A stretch of DNA of 8,734 nucleotides from Streptosporangiaceae bacterium (GCA_030040415.1 JASHTT010000225.1:1-8734), one strand, 5' to 3'. Numbered from the stretch's first letter, positions 1 through 6,660 are shown. Notes: generated by a model not told the origin, from the sequence alone. Translations and numbers: made by a program.

Positions 1-1
1 G

Positions 2-196
2 GTGGTGGCTGCCGTGGCCGCCGCCGGGCCGCTCGCCGAGCCCTGGGCCGATGTCGACACTGCCACCGACCTCATCTGGGCTGTGTTGAGCCCGAGCACG
101 GCTGCAGCCATCCTGAGCCGGGGCTGGAGTCTGGACGAACTCACATCTCGCACCGCCGCAGTCTTGCAGCGGCTGCTCATTCCCAACACCCGCTGA
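2..196 (+). CDS. TetR-like transcriptional regulator, C-terminal fragment (5' end outside window)
   Basis: The reading frame is open from the window edge, so the true start and the N-terminal helix-turn-helix lie upstream; only about 64 residues are visible. The segment LIWAVLSPSTAAAILS followed by RGWSLDEL and the helix TAAVLQRLLI resembles the last two helices of TetR/AcrR-family ligand-binding domains. These often contain a D-x-LWAL-x-SPE-like stretch, then RGWS and a final amphipathic helix ending in LLL. The stop is 21 bp before the SRPBCC gene on the same strand, so co-transcription is likely and the regulator may control the two downstream genes. This family call rests on C-terminal pattern only, because the DNA-binding domain cannot be seen. 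Confidence 0.6.
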   Translation: MVAAVAAAGPLAEPWADVDTATDLIWAVLSPSTAAAILSRGWSLDELTSRTAAVLQRLLIPNTR

Positions 197-207
197 CCGC
201 ACCGGAA

Positions 208-212
208 AGGAG
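208..212 (+). promoter_or_regulatory. Ribosome binding site of the SRPBCC gene
   Basis: AGGAG lies 5 nt before the ATG at 218. It is a near-ideal Shine-Dalgarno match and fixes this start. Confidence 0.8.
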
Positions 213-217
213 ACCGC

Positions 218-736
218 ATGGCCAAGGGATGGCGAAGCCACAACTCCGTCGATACTTACATCGACGCCGCCCCCGACGAGGTTTACGACCTGGTCGCCGA
301 TGTCACCCGCAGTGGCGAGCGCAGCCGGGAGTGCGTGGCATGCACGTGGCTGCCAGGTCACGAGGCGGGCCGCGCTGGGGCCCGGTTCCGCGGCCATAAC
401 CGAGGGCTGGCCATGTTGGCTTGGATCCGCTGGAGCCGGCTCTGCGAGGTACTGGTGGCCGATCGGGGCCGCGAATTTAGCTTCCGGACCGTGCCATCAC
501 GGTGGAACTACGGCGAGCGCGACTCCAGCATCTGGGGCTATCGCATGGAGCACGAGGGCAAGGGGACCCGCCTGACCCACTTCCACGAAGCCGTCGTGAT
601 GCCTACGCCCGTGCTGGCGTCCGTGTATGGCCGACTCTTTCCGCACCACAAGGACCCGCGGGCCGCGATGACGCACACCGTCGACACGCTGCGTCAGCAG
701 CTCGAGACACCGGCCGCATCGAGCGCTACCACCTAG
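218..736 (+). CDS. SRPBCC (START/polyketide cyclase-like) family protein
   Basis: This is a complete 172-aa protein. The opening strand SVDTYIDAAPDEVYDLVADV is the usual SRPBCC beginning: a beta strand, then the 'I-x-A-P-x-x-V-[YW]-x-L-[IV]-[AS]-D' turn into the first helix. A central run of strands follows (GARFRGHNR, WIRWSRLCEV, REFSFRTVP, GTRLTHFHEA), and the protein ends in a long C-terminal helix near AAMTHTVDTLRQQLE. This order makes the helix-grip fold with a hydrophobic cavity. The family includes lipid or polyketide binders, cyclases and hydrolase-like proteins, so the ligand and reaction cannot be read from sequence. It follows the TetR-like gene by 21 bp and precedes the small alpha/beta-barrel gene by 82 bp, consistent with one transcription unit. 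No signal peptide or TM segment is present, so it is cytoplasmic. Confidence 0.8.
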   Translation: MAKGWRSHNSVDTYIDAAPDEVYDLVADVTRSGERSRECVACTWLPGHEAGRAGARFRGHNRGLAMLAWIRWSRLCEVLVADRGREFSFRTVPSRWNYGERDSSIWGYRMEHEGKGTRLTHFHEAVVMPTPVLASVYGRLFPHHKDPRAAMTHTVDTLRQQLETPAASSATT

Positions 737-804
737 GCCACGCCGCAGGCACACCTAGCCACCCAGCGGCTCGCAACAGGCGGGCCGCCATGATCCGCCG
801 CGGC

Positions 805-813
805 GGAGAGGAG
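805..813 (+). promoter_or_regulatory. Ribosome binding site of the small alpha/beta-barrel gene
   Basis: GGAGAGGAG ends 5 nt before the ATG at 819. It supports this start over the upstream in-frame possibilities. Confidence 0.75.
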
Positions 814-818
814 TCACC

Positions 819-1109
819 ATGGCAATCGCAGTCATCCTCGAGTGGGCAGCCGGTGCCGACGGCGTCAACGAGGACACCTATTGGCAGCTGACGGACAAGC
901 TCGGCCTGAGAGACCGGCTACCCGACGGCTGTACCCACCACGTCGCCGCGTTCGACCCGCAGCAGGGCGGGTTCATCACTGAGGTCTGGGACTCGCCGGA
1001 GGCCTTCGGCCGCTTCACAGAGGAGCGGAAGTTGCCGACCCAGGAGCTGGGAATCGCTGATCCGATCCGGGTCAGCGTCCTGCCGGTAATCCGAGCCGTC
1101 AGCGCCTGA
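819..1109 (+). CDS. Small dimeric alpha/beta-barrel (ABM-like) protein
   Basis: This is a 96-aa protein with a strong ribosome binding site. The pattern is beta (AVILEWAAGA), helix (EDTYWQLTDKLGL), beta (THHVAAFDPQQGGFITEVWDS), helix (PEAFGRFTEERKL), beta (IRVSVLPVIRAV). That matches the ferredoxin-like, dimeric alpha/beta-barrel fold of antibiotic-biosynthesis-monooxygenase-type and related actinobacterial small proteins. FITEVWDSPEAFGRF is the characteristic strand followed by 'W.S.E....F' helix. Members of this fold include cofactor-free oxygenases, but many have no known reaction, so catalysis here is not established. It lies downstream of the SRPBCC gene and just before a strong hairpin, so it is probably the last gene of the unit. 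An oxygenase-cyclase pairing with the SRPBCC protein is conceivable but inferred only from proximity. Confidence 0.65.
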   Translation: MAIAVILEWAAGADGVNEDTYWQLTDKLGLRDRLPDGCTHHVAAFDPQQGGFITEVWDSPEAFGRFTEERKLPTQELGIADPIRVSVLPVIRAVSA

Positions 1110-1175
1110 GCGGCCATCAAGCCGCAAGGCCAAGGCCGACCTAGCGCAAAGCGCGACTCCCCCGCTCCTGCCTAA

Positions 1176-1213
1176 GCCTAAGGCCGCTCCCCGACAGAGG
1201 AGCGGCCTTAGGC
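1176..1213 (+). terminator. Strong hairpin, probable transcription terminator
   Basis: A perfect 15-bp inverted repeat pairs 1176-1190 (GCCTAAGGCCGCTCC) with 1199-1213 around an 8-nt loop. No T-tract follows. Hairpins without a T-tract are common candidate terminators in high-GC actinomycetes. It lies 66 bp after the stop of the alpha/beta-barrel gene and about 90 bp before the metalloprotein gene, as expected for the end of the first transcription unit. A flanking CTGC (1168-1171) and GCAG (1216-1219) could lengthen the stem across a small bulge. Confidence 0.7.
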
Positions 1214-1285
1214 ATGCAGCCTGCCAGCGGACTTGAGTTTGCTGCCCCAGCCACTTCATGCCCCGGCAGGAGTGCCACGATTGAC

Positions 1286-1295
1286 GGAAAGGGGC
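1286..1295 (+). promoter_or_regulatory. Purine-rich ribosome binding site deciding the metalloprotein start
   Basis: GGAAAGGGGC lies just ahead of the ATG at 1302. The frame is open upstream to a TTG at 1233, but only 1302 has a Shine-Dalgarno-like sequence. The upstream codons would also overlap the region directly after the terminator hairpin. Confidence 0.6.
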
Positions 1296-1301
1296 GAGGC
1301 T

Positions 1302-2186
1302 ATGCCGCGGGAGACTGGTTCCGACGACGCCGAACAGGCCGTCTTCGCTGACGCGAACACGAGCCAAGCGGTCGTCGATGCAACGAAGCACCAGGGGCTT
1401 GCCTCGCTGTCGGGCTTCCCATTCGAGGTTCGCACCAGCGCTTCCACGCGCGAGCAGGCCGTGCGGCTGGCCAGTCGCTGCGCCAGGGCCTACTCCTTCC
1501 TGGGCGAGACGCTCGCGTTCCGTCCGCGGTGCACGCTCCTGGTGCTCGACCGTGCCGACTGGGCCGAGCGAGCATCGAATCCCGCATACGTGATGCCGTA
1601 CTACGACGCCGGTAACCTCTTTCTCACCGGCGAACCTTCAGACCTGACCGCCATGCTGGAGGAAGTGGCCAGTTCTGCTCCCCCGGCAGCGGCCCAGGAA
1701 CTCGATCAGGTCTATGGCACTGGCACCGACCGCCTGATGCCCTTCGCCGACACGCTGGTCGTGCACGAACTGGCGCACGCCTTCCACGACGGTGTTCCCT
1801 TTGTCTTTCCGCGGTCCTGGCTGATGGAGCTCTTCGCCGACATGGCGCTCTACGCGTTCGTTGTTGCCGAAGAACCCGGCGAGCGCCTGCACTTCGAGAC
1901 GCTTCCGCGGGTTGCGCTGCAGTACCGGCTGCTGAAGCCGGTCGCACGTGACCTCCGCTACTTCGAGGCTTTCTATCCCTACATTGAGCCGCTCACCTAC
2001 GTCTGGTACCAGTTCCGCTTCACGATGATGGCCAAGGGCGTCGTTGACGCGGCGGGTCCGGACGTGCTCCGCCGCCTCTGGGAAGCGTTCGCCCTCACCG
2101 ATGAGCAGCTCGCCCGCGTGCTCGGCGGCCAGGTCCACCCGGAGGCAGGCCAGTGGCTCGCACGGTGGGACGGACTCCCGCGATAA
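1302..2186 (+). CDS. Uncharacterised HExxH zinc-metalloprotease-like protein (gluzincin pattern)
   Basis: This is a 294-aa protein from the ATG at 1302. A helix carries HELAH (residues 155-159). Seventeen residues later WLMELFADM (173-181) supplies E176 and D180. The order HExxH, then E-x-x-x-D on a following helix, is the gluzincin arrangement: two His and one Glu as zinc ligands, with E156 as catalytic base. There is no signal peptide or TM segment, so it should be cytoplasmic. The N-terminal half contains a probable alpha/beta region with a conserved-looking NPAYVMPYYDAGNLFL stretch (93-108) that could border the active site. The C-terminal part is mainly helical. I do not recognise a named family beyond the metal-binding motif, and the substrate is unknown. 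It sits alone between a terminator-like hairpin and the separately promoted exporter gene. Peptidase activity is inferred, not shown. Confidence 0.7.
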   Translation: MPRETGSDDAEQAVFADANTSQAVVDATKHQGLASLSGFPFEVRTSASTREQAVRLASRCARAYSFLGETLAFRPRCTLLVLDRADWAERASNPAYVMPYYDAGNLFLTGEPSDLTAMLEEVASSAPPAAAQELDQVYGTGTDRLMPFADTLVVHELAHAFHDGVPFVFPRSWLMELFADMALYAFVVAEEPGERLHFETLPRVALQYRLLKPVARDLRYFEAFYPYIEPLTYVWYQFRFTMMAKGVVDAAGPDVLRRLWEAFALTDEQLARVLGGQVHPEAGQWLARWDGLPR

Positions 2187-2232
2187 CGACGGCGGCGGGC
2201 GCCGGCCAGCTCCCCCGCGATCCCATATGCTC

Positions 2233-2262
2233 TTGACGGCGCAGATGTTAAGCAAATACTGT
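2233..2262 (+). promoter_or_regulatory. Probable promoter of the MFS gene, giving a leaderless mRNA
   Basis: TTGACG (2233-2238) and TACTGT (2257-2262) are separated by 18 bp and match the -35 and -10 boxes of a housekeeping-type promoter. The ATG at 2270 begins 8 nt after the last -10 base, where transcription would normally start. No Shine-Dalgarno precedes the ATG (GTTCAAGAT), which agrees with leaderless translation, a common mode in actinomycetes. Confidence 0.6.
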
Positions 2263-2280
2263 TCAAGATATGCTTAACAT
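2245..2280. promoter_or_regulatory. 36-bp interrupted palindrome, candidate operator
   Basis: ATGTTAAGCA (2245-2254) and TGCTTAACAT (2271-2280) form a perfect 10-bp inverted repeat around a 16-bp centre that is itself partly symmetric (ATnnTG against its mirror). Overall 28 of 36 positions obey the dyad. It covers the -10 box, the predicted transcription start and the start codon of the MFS gene, and it is AT-rich in a GC-rich background. A bound dimeric repressor (for example of the TetR, ArsR, MarR or GntR class) would block transcription. No regulator gene is adjacent to identify the ligand. Confidence 0.65.
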
Positions 2281-3499
2281 TGGCTCTGGTCGGAGAGACC
2301 TGCTCATCGCCCTGACCGGGCGGGCAGTGTCGACGTTCGGCGACGAGGTAGCGCTTGTCGCCCTCACCCTTCGGCTGCAGGCGGACGGCGCCCGGCCGTA
2401 CGAGGTCGGCTTGCTGCTTGCCGCCGGCGTTATCCCGTTGCTCTTCCTCTCCCGCCCGGTGGGCCGTCTGGTCGACTCGCACGACTCCCGGCGTCTCCTC
2501 GTTGGCGCCGGAGCGCTCGAGGTGGCCTGCACGGTTCCGCTGGTGTTCGTGCATTCAGTCGTCGTCATCGTGGTACTCGTCGCCACCCTCGGCGCAGCCG
2601 CCTCTGTGGCCGGAGCTACCTGGTCGGCGCTCGTTCCCCGCATCGTGGGCGAAGACCACGTCGCCGAAGCGGTGTCGGCCCAGCAATCCCTGAACGCGCT
2701 TGTTCTTGTCGGCGCGCCGGCAATCGGCGGTCTGCTTGCCGGAACGTTCGGCACCGGGCTGCCGCTGGCCGTTGACGCGGCGACCTTCGTCGCGGTCACG
2801 GTGGCGGCCGCGCTGGTCGGCACCCGGCGAACGCCCTCGGCGCTCGGATCTGACGGCCGCCCGGCCCGCGCCCGGGGTGGCTTTGAGATCCTCCGCAACG
2901 ACGGCGTGCTCGGCCCGCTCTTCATCGGCCTGGTGGCAGTGGTCCTGCTGGTCGGCATGGTCGACGTCGTGCTCGTGTTCCTGATCCGGTCGACGCTTCA
3001 CGCCGGTGCCGTGTGGTACGGCGTGGCCGAGGCTGCATGGATTGCCGGCCTCGTCGTCGGCTCGCTCGGCGCGGGACGGCTCAGGACCGGGCGCGCCCAG
3101 ACCTGGGCCACGATCGCGGGTGCGGGCGTCGCCTGCGCCGCCCTTGTCCCGTTCGCCGTGGTCCCGGCGGTCTGGATGCTGGTGCCGCTGTCGATCATCG
3201 GCGGGACCGGAAACGGGTACGCCGGCGTGTGCGTGTCGACCCTGCTTGTCAGCCGTACTGTCGACGCCGAGCGAGGCCGGGTGTCGGCCGCCGCCAACGC
3301 CGCGCTCGGGGGTGCTCAGGGCGTCTCGCTGCTGGTCGGCGGGGCGGTCGCCGCCGCGCTCAGCCCGCGGGCTATCTACGCCATGGCTGGCCTGCTTGGT
3401 GTGGCCGTGGCGATCGCTATCGGCCTGTTCTTCGCCGCCCGCGGGACCATAACCAGCCAGCAGGCGCCCTCGCGCTCCGAAGAGCGGCTGCTGACCTGA
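2270..3499 (+). CDS. Major facilitator superfamily exporter
   Basis: This is a 409-aa integral membrane protein with about 12 hydrophobic segments. It starts directly with a short basic N-terminus and TM1 (LLIALTGRAVSTFGDEVALVALTL). The loop after TM2 reads GRLVDSHDSRRLL (residues 65-77), the MFS motif A position (G-x-x-x-D-x-x-x-x-[RK]-R). The overall pattern, with TM1 containing F-G-D and S-A-x-x-S-L-N-A-L-like wording before TM5 (VSAQQSLNALVLVGAPAIGG), resembles the enterobactin-exporter/transmembrane secretion effector branch of MFS (EntS-like). Substrate and direction are inferred from family only; small-molecule efflux is most likely. It starts 83 bp after the metalloprotein gene but has its own promoter and operator, so it is probably induced separately, perhaps by its substrate. 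The C-terminus is a short cytoplasmic tail. Confidence 0.85.
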   Translation: MLNIGSGRRDLLIALTGRAVSTFGDEVALVALTLRLQADGARPYEVGLLLAAGVIPLLFLSRPVGRLVDSHDSRRLLVGAGALEVACTVPLVFVHSVVVIVVLVATLGAAASVAGATWSALVPRIVGEDHVAEAVSAQQSLNALVLVGAPAIGGLLAGTFGTGLPLAVDAATFVAVTVAAALVGTRRTPSALGSDGRPARARGGFEILRNDGVLGPLFIGLVAVVLLVGMVDVVLVFLIRSTLHAGAVWYGVAEAAWIAGLVVGSLGAGRLRTGRAQTWATIAGAGVACAALVPFAVVPAVWMLVPLSIIGGTGNGYAGVCVSTLLVSRTVDAERGRVSAAANAALGGAQGVSLLVGGAVAAALSPRAIYAMAGLLGVAVAIAIGLFFAARGTITSQQAPSRSEERLLT

Positions 3500-3542
3500 G
3501 CCGCGCTAGTGAAATGGTCGGACAACGCCGGACAGTTACGTG

Positions 3543-3555
3543 CACTCGTTGAGTG
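3543..3555 (+). repeat. Short hairpin downstream of the MFS gene
   Basis: CACTC-GTT-GAGTG is a 5-bp perfect stem with a 3-nt loop, 44 bp after the MFS stop. It is weak for a terminator and could be chance. Confidence 0.25.
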
Positions 3556-3601
3556 GCGAACGCGCGTAGAACGGAAGCAGGGCGCCCCGAAGTCAATTAG
3601 T

Positions 3602-3608
3602 GAGGTGG
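3602..3608 (+). promoter_or_regulatory. Ribosome binding site deciding the propeller-protein start
   Basis: GAGGTGG lies 6 nt before the ATG at 3615. A GTG at 3600 is in frame but would overlap this site and add only five residues before the signal peptide, so 3615 is preferred. Confidence 0.6.
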
Positions 3609-3614
3609 CTAACG

Positions 3615-4724
3615 ATGCTGTCGCCGACAAGTTCCAAGATCGCACTGTTTGGCGTGGCTGGCCTGATCTGCCTGGCAACTTTCAGCGCGCCTGTGACAGC
3701 GCTCGCCACGCCGGCGCCGAAAGCGGCGACTTCCGCACCGCCGAATATAAAAGGCGAGCTAACCGGCATCGCAGCGGTTTCCGCGACAGACATCTGGGCG
3801 GTCGGCTACACGTCGGCCAAGACGCCCGCGACCGTCATCTTGCATTGGAACGGCAAGTCTTGGGCCCGGCTCGGCGGCCAGGCATCCCTTGCCGGCGCGA
3901 CTCTGAGCGCGGTGGCGGCGAGCTCGCCGACCAGCGCCTGGGCGGTCGGCTCGACATCGAGCAGTAAGCCGACCACGGTGGTTTTGCACTGGGATGGCCA
4001 CTCATGGACACGGCAGGGCGGCAGCGCAGCGGTTGCGGGTTTCCTGTCGGCAGTCGCGACCGCACCCGGCGATAAAGCCTGGGCAGTAGGCGGGACGAAC
4101 GAGGCTCTGTCCGGGAAGGCGCTGGTGCTCGGCTGGAATGGTGCCGGCTGGGCCCAGCAGCCGACCCCGGGCGGGCCGGGCCTTTTTGGCGTCGCTGCCA
4201 CGTCGGCGGACGACGTGTGGGCGGTCGGATTCCGCGTGGCCTACAACAAGCCGCTGATCGCTCATTGGAACGGCAGCTCATGGACTAGTTCTCCGGCCCC
4301 AGCGGTCACCACGGGCTTTTACCACATAACCGCGACGTCGGCGAGCCAAGCCTGGGCGACCGGGTACTGGGGCGGGGGAGGCACTCCGGGTCCGGTCATC
4401 GCCCACCGGAACGGCTCGGTCTGGAAGACCTACAAAGTACCGAGCACAGTCGAATACAACGCAGGAAACCTCGGCGGTATCTCGGCTCTCTCGGACGGCC
4501 AGGCATGGGCAGTCGGCGTACTCGGCCTCGGCTACAGCAACGCCTTCATCCTGCGCTGGAATGGGTCCGCCTGGACCGAGGTGAAGCTGGGATTCCCGGC
4601 TAGCACCGAGTCCAGCCTGTCAGCGGTGGCTGCCTTGTCGCAGCAGGACGCCTGGGCTGTCGGCGCTGTCGGCTCCAGCATCCTCGTCATGCACTGGGAC
4701 GGAAAGAACTGGACACGTGCCTGA
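3615..4724 (+). CDS. Secreted seven-repeat (probable beta-propeller) protein
   Basis: This is a 369-aa protein. Residues 1-31 form a signal peptide: a short polar/basic start (K8), a hydrophobic core IALFGVAGLICLATF, and an A-L-A cleavage site before T32. A short Ala/Pro/Thr linker follows. The rest is seven repeats, each about 45-51 residues, with the first Trp of the WA(V/T)G motif at residues 61, 109, 156, 202, 247, 298 and 347. Each repeat then carries a strand and W(N/D)G-x-x-W. The last repeat ends at the C-terminus. Seven short beta-rich repeats of this size imply a seven-bladed propeller. Repeat 5 is the most diverged (WATG, HRNG). Such proteins usually bind ligands or partners, and no catalytic residues are recognisable. 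There is no LPXTG motif, lipobox or TM anchor, so it is probably released or loosely wall-associated. It converges with the LCP gene. Confidence 0.8.
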   Translation: MLSPTSSKIALFGVAGLICLATFSAPVTALATPAPKAATSAPPNIKGELTGIAAVSATDIWAVGYTSAKTPATVILHWNGKSWARLGGQASLAGATLSAVAASSPTSAWAVGSTSSSKPTTVVLHWDGHSWTRQGGSAAVAGFLSAVATAPGDKAWAVGGTNEALSGKALVLGWNGAGWAQQPTPGGPGLFGVAATSADDVWAVGFRVAYNKPLIAHWNGSSWTSSPAPAVTTGFYHITATSASQAWATGYWGGGGTPGPVIAHRNGSVWKTYKVPSTVEYNAGNLGGISALSDGQAWAVGVLGLGYSNAFILRWNGSAWTEVKLGFPASTESSLSAVAALSQQDAWAVGAVGSSILVMHWDGKNWTRA

Positions 4725-4783
4725 GCCGTGGGGACTGTCGAACGCCCAGGGCGCGTCTGGTCGTCCGTCGTGCGGCGCTGGTA

Positions 4784-6658
4784 CTAGAACGGGCAGCTTG
4801 TGAGGCCGTAGGGCGGATTCGAGGTCGACGAGTTCCTGGCCGACTTCCCTGACTTGCGTGACGGGTGCTTCTTGGCAGCGGAGCTCGACTTGGCTGACGG
4901 GTCAGGAGAGGCAGAGCCGGGTGACGCGGACGTGGAAGGCGTGCTCAGCGGCTCGGAGTAGGCGGGCACATCGGATTGCGAGCCCGTGTTCGCCGCGGCC
5001 TGCACGTTCGCCGGGACGGCCTCGCCGTTCTGCTGGGCGGCGCTGACGTAGTCTGCGGCGTTGACGCTGTCCGCGGCGAACATCTCCAGCCCGGGTGCCT
5101 GCGCGGTGACCTGAGAACCGAGAAGCACCTCCACGTGCCCGGCCGGCAGCGAGAACAGCGGGGTTGCGGATTGCACGCCCAAGACGTCCGCGATCTCCTG
5201 AGCGTTCGCGGCGGCGGCGCTGCCGGCCCCGTAGAAGACCTCGGTGTCGTCGCCGACCGGCTGCGCCTCCGACGAGGCGTCGTCAGCGGCACCAGCCTTG
5301 TAGCCCATCGCGACGAGGTCCTGCGAAACCTCCGTGGCCAGCCCGTAGGTGTCGCTGCCGTTGTACACGTCCACGGTCACCGACGAGGCCGTGGCGGGGA
5401 TCACGGACGACCCGTAGAAGGCCTCGTGGACCTGCCGCTGGATCTGCGGTATGTCGACGTAGTTAACGCTCTGCAGGCCCGGGTAGCCGGGAACGTCGAC
5501 ATCGTTCGTCGAGATTTCGGGCAGCGTGCTGAGACTGAGGTTGCTGCTGGACAGCGCGCGCATTTCCTGCGCGAACCCGATCAGGTTCCAGCCGCTGTCG
5601 TACATGAGGTAGCTCTTGGCGTTGCTGAGCAGGGTGGTCAGCGTGCCGAGGTCGCTCAGCACGCCGCTGGTCTTCATCTTCCACAGGATGTACTGGATGG
5701 CGGCTTGCTGCCGGTGGGTGCGGCCGATATCGACCCCCGGCAGGGTGTCGCGCGACCGCACGTAGGCCAGCGACTGCGACGCCGACAGGTGCAGATACTG
5801 CCTGCCGCCCTTCTTTGAGTTGTAGCCGTCGTGGTAGGCGTTGAACCCCGAGTTGTCGGCGCCGGTGAGCGGATCGTTGTCGGTCAGGTTCGCCCCGGCT
5901 GGCAGGCCGCCCTCGGCCGGCGCGCGCCGGATGCAGATCTCCAGCCCGCCGAATTGCTTGGCAAGCTCGTAGAAGCCGATGATGTTGGACTCGATGAAGT
6001 GGTCGATGTGCACGCCGGTGACCGACTCGACGGTCTGCACCTCGAACAGCTGGCCCGCCTGGTTGGCGGCCAGATACCGCTGGGCCTGGGTCATCTTGGA
6101 GCCGTAGGTCTGGTCGAGCGACTCGTCGTAAGCGAAGGCGTAGGCAGCGTCGATCTTGCCCTCGGTGAGCCCGTCATAGGTGGCGTGCGGGAAGTTGACG
6201 ACGTCGTCGCGGGGGATCGAGAAGCCGACCGCCTTCTGCCCGCCTGCGAAGATGTGGATCAGGATCAGGGTGTCGGTGTCCTGCGAGCCCTCAAGCCCGG
6301 CCTCGACGGCCGATTCATTGCCCGAGTGCGTCTCGGTGAGCTGCTTGACCGACAAATCCTTCCCCTGGAAGGTCGTCCTGCTCTCCAGCCCCATCACCAG
6401 GATGTTCATAGCGCCAACAGAGGGGGCGTTGCCGAGCACGGCGCCGTGGCCGAGCGCGTCCGTCAGGTCAACGACGTCGTGGGCGTAACCGGCCACGGCG
6501 AGCGTAACGACAGAGGCTATGCACGCGATCGTGTAGCCAACCCTGCCAATGGCGATCGGACCGAGCTTGAACCCCCGTGCGCCCAAAAGCCTCGACCTCG
6601 ACCTCCGCCAGAACTTACGTTTACCCAAGTTACTGCTGTCCCGCGCTGATAGTTCCAC
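4784..6658 (-). CDS. LytR-CpsA-Psr (LCP) family cell-wall glycopolymer ligase with LytR_C domain
   Basis: This is a 624-aa protein. I chose the GTG at 6658, preceded by AGGTCA (6661-6666), because it gives the normal LCP layout: a basic cytoplasmic start (GKRKFWRRSRSR), a TM helix at about residues 39-57, then an extracellular LCP domain (about 84-330). Hallmarks are NILVMGLESR, DTDTLILIHI, SIPRDD (R150), KIDAAYAF, IDHFIESNIIGFYELAKQFGG and LAYVRSRD...DIGRTHRQQ (R301, R303, R313, R316). LCP enzymes move lipid-linked teichoic acid, arabinogalactan or capsule-type polymers onto peptidoglycan. A LytR_C domain (about 427-515, VTVDVYNGS...GLA...LVAMGY) follows. A Ser/Pro/Ala/Lys-rich tail of about 110 residues ends in PPYGLTSCPF with a single Cys. 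The frame stays open to a TTG at 6823, but that start has no ribosome site. The acceptor polymer is unknown. Confidence 0.88.
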   Translation of the reverse strand: MELSARDSSNLGKRKFWRRSRSRLLGARGFKLGPIAIGRVGYTIACIASVVTLAVAGYAHDVVDLTDALGHGAVLGNAPSVGAMNILVMGLESRTTFQGKDLSVKQLTETHSGNESAVEAGLEGSQDTDTLILIHIFAGGQKAVGFSIPRDDVVNFPHATYDGLTEGKIDAAYAFAYDESLDQTYGSKMTQAQRYLAANQAGQLFEVQTVESVTGVHIDHFIESNIIGFYELAKQFGGLEICIRRAPAEGGLPAGANLTDNDPLTGADNSGFNAYHDGYNSKKGGRQYLHLSASQSLAYVRSRDTLPGVDIGRTHRQQAAIQYILWKMKTSGVLSDLGTLTTLLSNAKSYLMYDSGWNLIGFAQEMRALSSSNLSLSTLPEISTNDVDVPGYPGLQSVNYVDIPQIQRQVHEAFYGSSVIPATASSVTVDVYNGSDTYGLATEVSQDLVAMGYKAGAADDASSEAQPVGDDTEVFYGAGSAAAANAQEIADVLGVQSATPLFSLPAGHVEVLLGSQVTAQAPGLEMFAADSVNAADYVSAAQQNGEAVPANVQAAANTGSQSDVPAYSEPLSTPSTSASPGSASPDPSAKSSSAAKKHPSRKSGKSARNSSTSNPPYGLTSCPF

Positions 6659-6660
6659 GC

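Noticed and set aside
1638..2255. Minus-strand reading frame of 205 codons opposite the metalloprotein
   Set aside because: It overlaps the HELAH protein almost fully, has no ribosome binding site and shows no domain; a GC-bias shadow.
2263..2958. Minus-strand reading frame opposite the MFS gene
   Set aside because: Its translation is Thr/Ser/Arg/Pro-rich low complexity, as expected from reading a membrane-protein gene backwards.
3639..4724. CRISPR-like or tandem DNA repeat in the propeller gene
   Set aside because: The periodicity is at protein level (about 48 residues). The DNA copies are too diverged and the spacing varies by in-frame amounts.
4725..4783. Bidirectional terminator between the convergent propeller and LCP genes
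   Set aside because: I looked for one and found no stem longer than a few base pairs in this 59-bp gap. Termination there may be factor-dependent or the transcripts may overlap.
4976..6649. Two long plus-strand reading frames (about 280 and 272 codons) opposite the LCP gene
   Set aside because: They are antisense shadows of a clearly conserved LCP coding region, and their Val/Gly/Arg-rich translations match no domain.
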